Assembly (NCBI GenBank): GCA_022825135.1 | Contig: JAJDYN010000024.1 | Span: forward strand, 1-41,036 | Origin: Gemmatimonadota bacterium | Lineage (GTDB): Bacteria; Gemmatimonadota; Gemmatimonadetes; Longimicrobiales; Gaopeijiaceae | Reading direction: 5' to 3' | DNA: 41,036 nucleotides | Shown: piece by piece, positions 8,630 through 16,137 of the stretch | How positions within the stretch are numbered: position 1 is the stretch's first letter | Layout: every line of letters begins with the position of its first letter | Position numbers and translations under genes: made by a program | The notes under the pieces: generated by a model | Databases searched by the model: none | What the model was told of the DNA's origin: nothing | The model's input: the letters and a program-made list of their open reading frames with translations, nothing else

Positions 8630-8994
8630 GACCTCCTCCTCTCACGGTCCAGTCGGACGAGGTGTCCGCTGAACCGTTCGTCTGCCTTCCTGATCAACCG
8701 TTTGTAGAAGCGCCTTGCGCTGATACCAGACTTATCCGCAGCCACGAGCAGGATGGCCTTCCTCTCGGGATCAAAGGCGAACGCGACTCGCCAGACGCCG
8801 CCCGCAGCGTGGAAGCGGAGTTCCTTCATGTTTGCGTGTCGGGATCCGTTCAGAGTGTCCACTCGTGGCCGGCCCAGCGTCGGCCCGAACACTTGAAGGA
8901 GCTTGGCCTGCGCGAGCAGCTCATCCTGGACCGCGTTGGAGAGCGCATCGAATTCCGGATCAAAGGCTGGATGAAAACGGACTTGCCATTTCAT
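8626..8994 (-). CDS. RelE/HigB-type toxin (phage Gp49-like)
   Basis: Product of 122 aa from the ATG at 8994 (MKWQVRFHP). Family features: the N-terminal FHPAFDPEFD, the central KELRFHAAGGVWRVAFAFDPERKAILLVAADKSG and RRFYKRLI near the C-terminus, as in the Gp49/RelE_HigB group of ribosome-dependent mRNA endonucleases. Start choice: ATGs exist at 9018, 8997 and 8994, but a good -10 hexamer covers 9000-9005, so 9018 is upstream of the transcript. Transcription is predicted to begin near 8994, which would make the message leaderless. It overlaps the antitoxin gene by 4 nt. The host target and the activity of this copy are unproven. Confidence 0.85.
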   Translation of the reverse strand: MKWQVRFHPAFDPEFDALSNAVQDELLAQAKLLQVFGPTLGRPRVDTLNGSRHANMKELRFHAAGGVWRVAFAFDPERKAILLVAADKSGISARRFYKRLIRKADERFSGHLVRLDRERRRS

Positions 8995-8999
8995 CATGC

Positions 9000-9036
9000 A
9001 GTATGATCCAGAGATCATATGCTGTCAAGAGCATAT
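9000..9036 (-). promoter_or_regulatory. Toxin-antitoxin promoter with overlapping operator palindromes
   Basis: On the reverse strand a perfect -35 TTGACA (bases 9023-9028) is followed by a 17-nt spacer and -10 CATACT (9000-9005). Two inverted repeats overlap it: TATGATC/GATCATA (9002-9008 and 9013-9019, spacer 4) between -35 and -10, and ATATGC/GCATAT (9017-9022 and 9031-9036, spacer 8) around the -35. They are likely operator sites for the antitoxin. Only two bases separate the -10 from the first ATG. Confidence 0.75.
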
Positions 9037-9082
9037 CTCCTGCTTGGGCGCTGAAGGCATTAAACCCGCCTCGCCAGCTTCA

Positions 9083-10681
9083 CTACCCCGCCGGATCCGG
9101 CGCCCTCTCCCGATGAAACTCTGTCACCGCCTGGTACGCGGCGATCACCGCGAGCAGCCGTTCCTCGCCGAAGGGGGGCGCCCCGAGCGTGGCCCCGCGC
9201 GGCACCCGCGCCCCCGTGGTCTCGTCGGTGTCGAAGCCGATGGGCGTGCACGCGAGCGGCAGCCCGACCCCGTCGAACGAGCCGCCCGCGCTCGTAACCA
9301 CGACGTCGCACTGGTTGAAGAGCTGCGTGACCATGCGATGCCGCAGGAGGTTGCGCGCCTGCTGGACCTTCACGTAGGTGTCGGCGCTCTGCAGCATGCC
9401 GTTCAGGAAGCGCGGCAGGCGGTCGGCGAAATTGCGCACGTCATCGCGCAGTTGCTCGATGAAGAAAGCGGTGGGATCGCCGTGGGAGCCGCCCAGGGGC
9501 GGTGAAGTGAGCTCCTCCCACTCATCCGGAAGGGTCACATCCGGCACGATCTGCACGCCCGGAGTCCGCTCGAGTTCGGCGAGGAAGCCACGCCGCAGCT
9601 CGTTGACGCGCTCGTTGTCGCCCTCTAGATACTCGGGCCACACGCCCACCCGGGTGGTCCAGCGCACGCGCGGCCGATCGCCGCCGAACGGTGTCGCCGC
9701 GAGCGCGTAGTTGGGCGGCCGCGGGAGGCCGAGCGTCCGCGGATCGTTCGGGTCGGGCTGCGCGCACACCTGGAGCAGGATGGCCGCGTCCATGGCGTCG
9801 CGCGCCATCACGCCGACATGGTCGCGCGTGTAGCTGAGCGGGATGATGCCGTGCAGGGAGATGCGCCCGAAGGTGGGCTTGACGGCGGTCAGCCCCTGCG
9901 CGGTGGAGGGGCCGATCACCGAGCCCCCGGTCTGCGTTCCCAGCCCTGCGACCGCGAGGCGGGCCGCCACCGCCGTCCCCGTGCCCGACGAGGACCCGGA
10001 CGGGCTGTAGCGCACGTCGTCCGGCGTCCAGGCGTTGCGCGTGGTCGGCGTGGTGGTCCCGTACACGCGCGCCCTGCCCCCGGCCAGGTTGCCCATCTGC
10101 GCCTTGCCCACGACCAGGCCGCCCGCCGCGCGCATCAGCGAGACGCAGGTGGCGTCGTAGTCGGGCTGGAAGCCTTCGAACACCAGCGACCCGCCCTCGG
10201 TCAGCAGATCCGCCGTGTAGCAGTTGTCCTTGGGCGCGAGGCACATGCCCCGGAGCGGGGCGCGCCGCTCGTCGGCGGGCGTCCGCGCCAGTTGCGCGAG
10301 GAGCGTCTCGCGCGACGGACGGTCGGCGTAGGCCTGGTACGTGACTTCGAAGGCCTCGATGCGGTCGACGTACGCCTCGACCAGTTCCCGCGGGTCGAGG
10401 GCACCCGTCCGGATCAGCGTCATCGACTCCGACATGGTGAGCTGCGTAAGGTCGTCGACCTCCTGCACGCGGATGTCCGCCCCGAAGGCCTCCGGGGTCA
10501 CGGCCGGGCCGCGCGGGCTGGCGATGGCCGGCGAGCGCGAGAACAGCGTGCCGGTCGCGGCCGCCGACGAGACCCAGGCCATCCGCTCCAGGAACCATCG
10601 ACGTGACACCCGCTCGTCCTGGGGTGCGGGAGCCTCGCGGGCGCGGGTGCCCACCGCGTGGCCGGCGCCGCCCCCGCTCAC
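9083..10681 (-). CDS. Tat-exported amidase (amidase signature family)
   Basis: Product of 532 aa, GTG start overlapping the upstream stop by 4 nt with GGGAGGA just before it; an ATG seven codons upstream is less well placed. A twin-arginine signal is present at residues 27-28 (SRRWFLERM, then a hydrophobic run), so the enzyme should be exported folded. Amidase signature catalytic set: Lys151 in APKDN, cis-serine near 231 in the GSSSGTG loop, and nucleophile Ser254 in TQTGGSVIGPS. Members hydrolyse C-N amide bonds; the substrate is not predictable. It is the last gene after gamma-glutamyltransferase and a small protein, which suggests periplasmic breakdown of amide or peptide compounds. Confidence 0.9.
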   Translation of the reverse strand: MSGGGAGHAVGTRAREAPAPQDERVSRRWFLERMAWVSSAAATGTLFSRSPAIASPRGPAVTPEAFGADIRVQEVDDLTQLTMSESMTLIRTGALDPRELVEAYVDRIEAFEVTYQAYADRPSRETLLAQLARTPADERRAPLRGMCLAPKDNCYTADLLTEGGSLVFEGFQPDYDATCVSLMRAAGGLVVGKAQMGNLAGGRARVYGTTTPTTRNAWTPDDVRYSPSGSSSGTGTAVAARLAVAGLGTQTGGSVIGPSTAQGLTAVKPTFGRISLHGIIPLSYTRDHVGVMARDAMDAAILLQVCAQPDPNDPRTLGLPRPPNYALAATPFGGDRPRVRWTTRVGVWPEYLEGDNERVNELRRGFLAELERTPGVQIVPDVTLPDEWEELTSPPLGGSHGDPTAFFIEQLRDDVRNFADRLPRFLNGMLQSADTYVKVQQARNLLRHRMVTQLFNQCDVVVTSAGGSFDGVGLPLACTPIGFDTDETTGARVPRGATLGAPPFGEERLLAVIAAYQAVTEFHRERAPDPAG

Positions 10682-10947
10682 GATCCTCCCTCCTCGGTCC
10701 ATGCCACCAGGGGAGCCGGAAAGGCGTTGGGCAGGTTGAACTGGGGATCGATGTGGAAGTTGGCGGCCTCTACGTCCTGGCGGAGGATCGAGCGCCCGTT
10801 CTCGAGCAGCCGCTCCTGGTCCATCGGCGCATCCTCGTCCGACTCCGGAAGCACCGAGATGTCGATGCCGAGGAGCCGATAGCGCGTCAGGATGTAGGCG
10901 TTGAGTTCCTCATCCGTGGGTTCGGGCGTCTGTGGTCGCGGGCGCAT
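10678..10947 (-). CDS. Small uncharacterised protein between gamma-glutamyltransferase and amidase
   Basis: Product of 89 aa. The ATG at 10947 has AAGGAGG upstream; an earlier ATG at 10971 overlaps the end of the gamma-glutamyltransferase gene. No signal peptide or membrane segment. The sequence is acidic and proline-containing at the N-terminus (PRPQTPEPTDEEL), with a helical centre (AYILTRYRLLGIDISVLP) and a C-terminal part (LRQDVEAANFHIDPQFNLPNAFP). I do not recognise the family. Its overlap with the amidase start suggests translational coupling, so it may be needed with the amidase. Codon use looks like its neighbours, so I consider it a real gene. Confidence 0.7.
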   Translation of the reverse strand: MRPRPQTPEPTDEELNAYILTRYRLLGIDISVLPESDEDAPMDQERLLENGRSILRQDVEAANFHIDPQFNLPNAFPAPLVAWTEEGGS

Positions 10948-10960
10948 GGCTCCTGCCTCC

Positions 10961-12793
10961 TTACCATCCAATCACGTAATCGCTCTTCGCCGGGCTGACG
11001 CCGCCGTACATGACGCCGGTCTCCGGGTCGATCATCACCATCTTCACCGCCCCGGCTCCCGACGCCGTCTGCCGGTAGGGCTGCTGCAGCGGGCTCACCT
11101 CCACCCGGTGGCCGAGCGCCGCCAGCGCTTCGCCCGCCCCCTGGTAGAGCACCTCCGGCATCGTCAGCATGCCGCGCATGCGCCCCGGATACATCGACGC
11201 GCGGAAGGCGGTGCTCGTCACCGTGGGCGCCTCGACCGCCTGCTGCACGTTCATGCCGAAGTGCACCACCGCCAGGAACGCCTGCAGCATCGCCTGCGGC
11301 TGGTTGTCGCCCCCGGGCGTGTTCCACGCCAGGAACGGCCGTCCGTCCTTCAGCGCCAGCGCCGGGTTGATGGTGTGGCGGGTGCGCTTGCCCGGCTCGA
11401 GCACGTTCACGTCATCGGGCTCGAGGCCGTAGTACGGCATGCGGTTGTTGAGGAAGTAGCCGCCTCCCGGGACCACCATCCCGCTGCCGAAGCTCGAGTT
11501 CACGCTGTGCGTCACCGAGACCAGGTTCCCGAAGCGGTCCGCGATGGAGAACGACGAGGTCTCGCCGTCCTCGCGATACAGGACTTCGGGGCGCGAGACG
11601 TCCTGCGCTCCGCTCTCGTACTCGACGCCGTCTCCATCCGCCACCGCGGCCATCCTCCGAGGATCCCCGGCCGGCGCCACGCTCATCGCCCGGTCCATGC
11701 GGATGAGCCCACGGCGCTCGGCCGCGTATTCCTTCGACAGCAGTTCCTGGGTGGGTACGTCGGTGAAGCGCGGGTCGGCCACGTATCGGTTCCGGTCGGC
11801 GAAGCCCAGCTTCATCGCCTCCGTGACCACATGCACGTATTCCGCGGAGTTGTGGCCCATCGCCTCCAGATCGAAGCCTTCGAGGATGTTCAGCGCCATG
11901 AGCATGACGATGCCCTGCGAGTTGGGCGCGCTCTGGTAGACCTCGAGCCCCTCGTAGCTCACCTGGATCGGATCCGCCTCCTCGGCCTCATAGCCCGCGA
12001 GGTCCTCGTAGCGAAGCAGTCCGCCCTGTTCCGCGTAGTAGTCCGCGCTCATCCGGGCCAGCCGGCCCCGGTAGAAGGCGTCGGCGCCCTCGCGCGCGAT
12101 CTCCTCAAGGGAACGGGCCAGATCCTCCTGCACGTACAGGTCGCCCACTCCGAGCAGCCGCCCGCCCGGCATCAGCAGCTCACGCGAGGCGGGGTAGGGG
12201 GAGATCTTCTCCACCGAGCGCTCGTGATGCCCGGCGACCCAGAAGTCGAGCGGATGCCCCCGGCGCGCGGCGAGGATCGCAGGCGCCAGCACCTGTTCCC
12301 TGGGCAGGCTCCCGTAGCGCGAGTGGGCCAATTCGAAGGCGCCCACCGCGCCCGGGACGTCGGTCGACAGCGGCCCGGCGCCGGGAATGCCTCCGTGTTC
12401 CTCGTAGAACTCGCGCGTCGCGAGCGCGGGCGCGTACCCGGTTCCATTGATGAAGAGGACGCGGTCCTCGGCGGCGAGGTAGGCGACCATGAAGGCGTCG
12501 CCGCCGATCCCGGCCTGGTGCTGCTCCACGACCGTCGTCATGTAGAAGACCGCCGACGCGGCGTCGAAGGCGTTGCCGCCCGCGCGCAGCACCTCCTCGG
12601 CGGCCAGCGCCTCCAGCGGATGCTCCGCCGCCACCATGGCCTCGGTGCCGAGGATGACCGGACGCCAGACGGGCCGATCGGATGCCTGGGCTCCCGCGGG
12701 AGGCGCCCCCGCAGCGGCGAGCAGGAGCAGGAACATGATCGCGCCGGGGACGCGCGCGGCGTCCCGGCCGGTGGTGCGGAAGATGGCGTTCAT
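10961..12793 (-). CDS. ggt: Gamma-glutamyltransferase (glutathione hydrolase)
   Basis: Product of 610 aa. The ATG at 12793 has AGGAGG seven bases upstream. Signal peptide at residues 1-36 (hydrophobic IMFLLLLAAAGAPPAGAQ), so periplasmic. Family features: MVAAEHPLEALAAEEVLRAGGNAFDAA, the GIGGDAF loop, and the autocleavage and nucleophile site Thr412 (in ETSSFSIADRFGN) that separates large and small subunits after self-processing. Later GSGMVVPGGGYFLNNRM and INPALALKDGRPFLAWNTPGGDNQ match the small subunit. Ggt-fold enzymes cleave gamma-glutamyl bonds and transfer the group to water or amino acids. First gene of a three-gene reverse operon with an exported amidase. Substrate specificity inside the family is not certain. 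Confidence 0.92.
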   Translation of the reverse strand: MNAIFRTTGRDAARVPGAIMFLLLLAAAGAPPAGAQASDRPVWRPVILGTEAMVAAEHPLEALAAEEVLRAGGNAFDAASAVFYMTTVVEQHQAGIGGDAFMVAYLAAEDRVLFINGTGYAPALATREFYEEHGGIPGAGPLSTDVPGAVGAFELAHSRYGSLPREQVLAPAILAARRGHPLDFWVAGHHERSVEKISPYPASRELLMPGGRLLGVGDLYVQEDLARSLEEIAREGADAFYRGRLARMSADYYAEQGGLLRYEDLAGYEAEEADPIQVSYEGLEVYQSAPNSQGIVMLMALNILEGFDLEAMGHNSAEYVHVVTEAMKLGFADRNRYVADPRFTDVPTQELLSKEYAAERRGLIRMDRAMSVAPAGDPRRMAAVADGDGVEYESGAQDVSRPEVLYREDGETSSFSIADRFGNLVSVTHSVNSSFGSGMVVPGGGYFLNNRMPYYGLEPDDVNVLEPGKRTRHTINPALALKDGRPFLAWNTPGGDNQPQAMLQAFLAVVHFGMNVQQAVEAPTVTSTAFRASMYPGRMRGMLTMPEVLYQGAGEALAALGHRVEVSPLQQPYRQTASGAGAVKMVMIDPETGVMYGGVSPAKSDYVIGW

Positions 12794-12821
12794 GGCGTCG
12801 CCTCCTGGCGGGATTTCGGCG

Positions 12822-12849
12822 TTGACAGGCCGGCGGATTGGCAGATAGT
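12822..12849 (+). promoter_or_regulatory. Possible sigma70 promoter of the exbB operon
   Basis: TTGACA at 12822-12827 is followed after 16 nt by GATAGT (12844-12849), a 4 of 6 match to the -10 consensus; TAGTTT at 12846-12851 is an alternative with an 18-nt spacer. It lies about 100 nt before the exbB start in the divergent region. Confidence 0.4.
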
Positions 12850-12949
12850 TTCGCACTGCTGAAGTAGCGCGCGCTGTGCGTGCCCGCTAGAGTTCCGTCT
12901 GCCCGGGCAACTGCGATCCCGGTCGAATCCCGTCAAAAGGAAGGCTTCG

Positions 12950-13660
12950 GTGGCCAACGACCAATTCGGACTCCTGACCCTGTTCGCCGACGGCGGATTC
13001 ATGATGTATCCGCTGGTCCTGTGCTCCCTTATCGCGCTCGGCGTGATAATCGCGAAGGCCTGGACCCTGTGGGCGGCCCACAAGGACACCGCGAAGGTTC
13101 TGGCGGAGGTCGACGAGCTGGCCCGCGCCGGGGACATCGACGGCGCCATCGCGGCGGCAGGCTCCAAGCGGGGGCCCGCGTCGGCCATCCTCATGGCCGG
13201 GCTGCGCCGCATCAAGGGGCGCGAGGTGGGCGAGGGCGAGATCGAGCAGGCCGTCAGCACCGTCGGCACCATCGAGCTCGGTTTCCTGGAGCGCGGTCTG
13301 GTGGTGCTCGCCACCATCGCCAACGTGGCGCCTCTCATGGGCTTCCTGGGCACGGTGGCGGGCATGATCCTCGCTTTCGCGTCGATCGAGGCCGCGGGCA
13401 GCGTGGATCCGGCGCTCGTCGCCGGCGGGATCAAGGTGGCGCTGCTCACCACCGCATCCGGCCTCGCGATTGCGATTCCGGTCAACATCGGATACAACTT
13501 CTTCGTCACGCGCATCGACAAGCTGATCGTCGACATGGAGCAGGGCACGCAGGCGATTCTGAACGTCACCTGGGATCTGGAGAACGCCGGCCAGTTGACC
13601 GTGGTCGCCCGGGACCCGATCACCGCGCTCTCGCCGCCCCCACCGAGCCTGCCGGCCTGA
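12950..13660 (+). CDS. exbB: ExbB/TolQ-type proton channel subunit
   Basis: Product of 236 aa, GTG start with AAGGAAGG upstream. Three membrane helices: about residues 17-40 (MMYPLVLCSLIALGVIIAKAW), 118-145 and 155-180. Conserved core APLMGFLGTVAGMILAF and the GGIKVALLTTASGLAIAIPVNIGYNFF segment mark the MotA/TolQ/ExbB channel family. ExbB pentamers surround ExbD and use the proton gradient to drive TonB. It heads the ExbB-ExbD-ExbD-TonB operon and is followed by an 83-nt gap. The last 25 residues (proline-rich) are variable. Confidence 0.93.
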   Translation: MANDQFGLLTLFADGGFMMYPLVLCSLIALGVIIAKAWTLWAAHKDTAKVLAEVDELARAGDIDGAIAAAGSKRGPASAILMAGLRRIKGREVGEGEIEQAVSTVGTIELGFLERGLVVLATIANVAPLMGFLGTVAGMILAFASIEAAGSVDPALVAGGIKVALLTTASGLAIAIPVNIGYNFFVTRIDKLIVDMEQGTQAILNVTWDLENAGQLTVVARDPITALSPPPPSLPA

Positions 13661-13743
13661 TGCGGGCGTGACGGGAACGATACGGCAAACGGAACGGTAA
13701 CTTAAGGATTACGGAACAGCCGCGAACGGCGGGAGGATCGAAG

Positions 13744-14169
13744 ATGGCCGTACTGCAGAACAAGAAATCCAAGGTCAGCGACGAGGTTCCCACCTCCTCG
13801 ATGGCGGACATCGCCTTCCTCCTTCTCATCTTCTTTCTGGTGACCACGGTCTTCCCGAAGGACAGCGGGCTGGCCGTGGTGCTTCCCGAGTCCGCGGAAG
13901 AGGTCCAGGTGAGCCAGCGCAACATCCTGCACCTCTCGGTCCTCCCCAACGGCCTGGTGGACGTGAAGCGCGGCGAGAGCACGCAGGTTCAGCAGGTGCG
14001 CGCCAACGACGTTGAAGCCATCTGGCGCCAGGGGGTCACCGAGAACCCCAACCTGATCGCCGCGGTCAAGACCCACCCGAACGCGCCCTACAGGTTCATG
14101 GTGGATGTCCTCGACGCCCTGCAGAGCGCCGGGGCGGAACGTATTTCCCTGCAGCTCCTGGAGGATTAG
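13744..14169 (+). CDS. exbD: ExbD-type biopolymer transport protein, copy 1
   Basis: Product of 141 aa with GGGAGGA before the ATG. One membrane helix at about residues 20-42 carries the essential proton-carrying aspartate in SMADIAFLLLIFFLVTT. The rest is a periplasmic domain of the ExbD/TolR fold ending in a typical helix (FMVDVLDALQSAGAERISL). Works with ExbB and TonB. The next gene is a second, different ExbD only three bases after the stop. Confidence 0.92.
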   Translation: MAVLQNKKSKVSDEVPTSSMADIAFLLLIFFLVTTVFPKDSGLAVVLPESAEEVQVSQRNILHLSVLPNGLVDVKRGESTQVQQVRANDVEAIWRQGVTENPNLIAAVKTHPNAPYRFMVDVLDALQSAGAERISLQLLED

Positions 14170-14172
14170 CCG

Positions 14173-14622
14173 ATGGGTATCAAGGCGGGCGGGTTTTCGC
14201 GCAAATCGAAGGCTTCCGACGAGATCCCCTCTTCGTCGCTGGCCGACATCGCCTTTCTCCTTCTCATCTTCTTCATGGTCACGACCGTCTTCCGCACCAG
14301 CAAGGAGCGGCCCATCGAGTGGGCGGCGGCGGCGGCCAGCGAGAAGATCGACGAGAAGAGGGAGGACATCCTCCACGTATGGGTTGAGCGCAACGGCGAC
14401 GTCTGGGTGAACGACCGCAGCATCACCATGACGACCCTGTCGAACATCGTAGCGCCGCTGTACGCGGCCTCGGACCGGCGCCTGGTGATTTCCTTGCGCG
14501 CGGACACGGACGTGCCTTATCAGTTCGTGAATCAGGTCCAGGAGGAACTGCAGGAAGCAAACGTGGTCCGCGTGGTATTCGCGACCGAGCTGGAACGCCG
14601 CATGACGAGGGAGAGACGATGA
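14173..14622 (+). CDS. exbD: ExbD-type biopolymer transport protein, copy 2
   Basis: Product of 149 aa. Same topology as copy 1: short basic cytoplasmic N-terminus, helix with the conserved aspartate in SLADIAFLLLIFFMVTT, then a periplasmic domain with ISLRADTDVPYQFVNQVQEELQEANVVRVVF. Outside the helix it is clearly different from copy 1 (for instance RTSKERPIEWAAAAASEK after the helix), so it is a paralogue, not a recent tandem duplication. It overlaps the TonB start by 4 nt. Paired ExbD genes of this sort can form mixed dimers; that is inference here. Confidence 0.92.
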   Translation: MGIKAGGFSRKSKASDEIPSSSLADIAFLLLIFFMVTTVFRTSKERPIEWAAAAASEKIDEKREDILHVWVERNGDVWVNDRSITMTTLSNIVAPLYAASDRRLVISLRADTDVPYQFVNQVQEELQEANVVRVVFATELERRMTRERR

Positions 14623-15308
14623 GCGACACCGACTTTCAGCAAGTGCAGCAGGAGTCCGTTCCCCACGAGACCGCGAACGACCGCTTCAAGAAGTCGTTCA
14701 ACACCTGGTTCTGGGGATCGGTGCTGGCCGCGACCGTGGTTCACTTCGTGATGTTCATGTTCTGGCCGAGCATGACCGCGGAGGACGTCTCCTTCGACTC
14801 CGAGGAGCTGGTGGCGATCGAACTCCCGCCCGAGATCGAGATCCCGCCCCCGCCCCAGGCGATCAGCCGGCCCGCGACCCCCGTGATCGCCGCGGCCGAC
14901 ATCAGCGAGGACATCACGATCGCGCCCACCACCTTCGAGGACAATCCGGTCGAGGAGCTGCCTCCTCCGCCGGACGAGGAGGCGGTCGACATTTCGGCGG
15001 CGCCCACCTTCACTCCCTATACGGTCCGGCCCGACCTCACCAACGAGCGCGAAGTGCAGCGCGCGCTGGAGCGGGAGTACCCCCCGATCCTGCGTGACGC
15101 GGGCATCGGCGGGACCGTGAACGTGCACTTCTTCATCGACGAGGAAGGCATGGTGCAAAGGACGCTGGTGGCGCAGACCTCGGGACACGCTTCGCTCGAC
15201 GAGGCGGCGCTGCGCGTGGCCAACGTGTTCCGGTTCACCCCGGCGCTCAATCTGGACAAGATCGTGCCGGTGTGGATCGCGATTCCCATTACCTTCCAGA
15301 CGCGTTAG
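14619..15308 (+). CDS. tonB: TonB-family energy transducer
   Basis: Product of 229 aa, ATG overlapping the exbD copy 2 stop. Single N-terminal membrane anchor at about residues 31-49 (WFWGSVLAATVVHFVMFMF), an acidic and proline-containing periplasmic linker (IELPPEIEIPPPPQ, ELPPPPDEE), and a C-terminal TonB domain (about 140-229) with REYPPILRDAGIGGTVNVHFFIDEEG, ASLDEAALRVANVFRFTPAL and a final IAIPITFQTR strand. It transmits energy from ExbBD to outer-membrane TonB-dependent receptors, none of which is encoded in this window. The linker is short compared with enterobacterial TonB. A strong terminator follows. Confidence 0.93.
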   Translation: MSDTDFQQVQQESVPHETANDRFKKSFNTWFWGSVLAATVVHFVMFMFWPSMTAEDVSFDSEELVAIELPPEIEIPPPPQAISRPATPVIAAADISEDITIAPTTFEDNPVEELPPPPDEEAVDISAAPTFTPYTVRPDLTNEREVQRALEREYPPILRDAGIGGTVNVHFFIDEEGMVQRTLVAQTSGHASLDEAALRVANVFRFTPALNLDKIVPVWIAIPITFQTR

Positions 15309-15333
15309 TCGCTTCGGACGGTCCGAGCCGGAC

Positions 15334-15373
15334 AGGAACCCCGCCGGAGCTTCCGGCGGGGTTCCTTTGGTTT
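15334..15373 (+). terminator. Rho-independent terminator after tonB
   Basis: A perfect 14-bp stem (15334-15347 pairs with 15353-15366, loop AGCTT) is followed by TTGGTTT. It starts 25 nt after the tonB stop and ends the exbB-exbD-exbD-tonB transcript. Confidence 0.85.
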
Positions 15374-15408
15374 ATGGGGCGACTGGTTCAAGGCGACGGA
15401 ATGAATCG

Positions 15409-16137
15409 ATGTATCCGGAAAGGCTGAGGGAGACGCTGCCGCGCGTCCGCGACGAGGTAGAGGAGGCCGCGCGCCGGAGCGGACGCCCGGGCGCGGACGT
15501 GACGCTGGTGGCGGTGACCAAGAGCCACCCGCTGGCGGCGGTGGAGGCGGCGCTCGGGGCCGGCATCCGCGACATCGGCGAGAACCGGGTGGAGGAGCTC
15601 GAGGTCAAGGTGCGGGCGCTGGAGGGCCGGCCGGCCCCGCGCTGGCACATGATCGGGCACCTGCAGCGCCGCAAGGCCCCGCGGGTGATCGGGATCTGCG
15701 ACCTGTTGCACTCGGTGGACACGGTTCGGCTGGCCGAGCGGCTCGACCGCTTCGTGCCCGCCGGCGCCGCTCCCCTGCCGGTGCTGGTTCAGGTGAACAC
15801 GTCCGGGGAAGCCGCCAAGAGCGGCATTTCCCCCGAGGAAGCGCCGGAGGCCGTCCACCGGATCACCGAGCTTCCGGGGCTGTCCGTGCGCGGCCTCATG
15901 ACGATGGCGCCGTTCACGGACCGCGAGCGCGTGCTGCGCGACGCGTTCCGCGTCCTGCGCCGGTTGCACGAGGAGCTCGGCTCGCTGGAGGGATACCGCA
16001 GGGAGCATCTGTCGATGGGGATGACCAACGACTTCGGCATCGCCATAGAGGAGGGCAGCACGATGGTCCGGATCGGCACGGCTCTGCTGGGGCCGCGGCC
16101 GAAGCCGCCCGCGCGCCGGGCGGGGGCGGCTGCATGA
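15409..16137 (+). CDS. yggS: YggS-type pyridoxal 5'-phosphate homeostasis protein
   Basis: Product of 242 aa. The ATG at 15409 is preferred to an ATG at 15367, which lies right on the terminator. Fold type III PLP-binding barrel: the PLP lysine is Lys38 in LVAVTKSHP, followed by IGENRVEEL, WHMIGHLQRRK, HSVDT, VQVNTSGEAAKSG, GLMTMAP and LSMGMTNDF, then VRIGTALLGPR at the end, all diagnostic of the YggS/PROSC family. It has no known catalytic activity and maintains free PLP and amino-acid balance. Its stop overlaps the next start (ATGA). Confidence 0.93.
   Translation: MYPERLRETLPRVRDEVEEAARRSGRPGADVTLVAVTKSHPLAAVEAALGAGIRDIGENRVEELEVKVRALEGRPAPRWHMIGHLQRRKAPRVIGICDLLHSVDTVRLAERLDRFVPAGAAPLPVLVQVNTSGEAAKSGISPEEAPEAVHRITELPGLSVRGLMTMAPFTDRERVLRDAFRVLRRLHEELGSLEGYRREHLSMGMTNDFGIAIEEGSTMVRIGTALLGPRPKPPARRAGAAA

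Noticed and set aside
8662..9006. Forward ORFs of 94-114 aa over the toxin gene
   Set aside because: They are antisense to a clear RelE/HigB protein, and their predicted products match no known domain.
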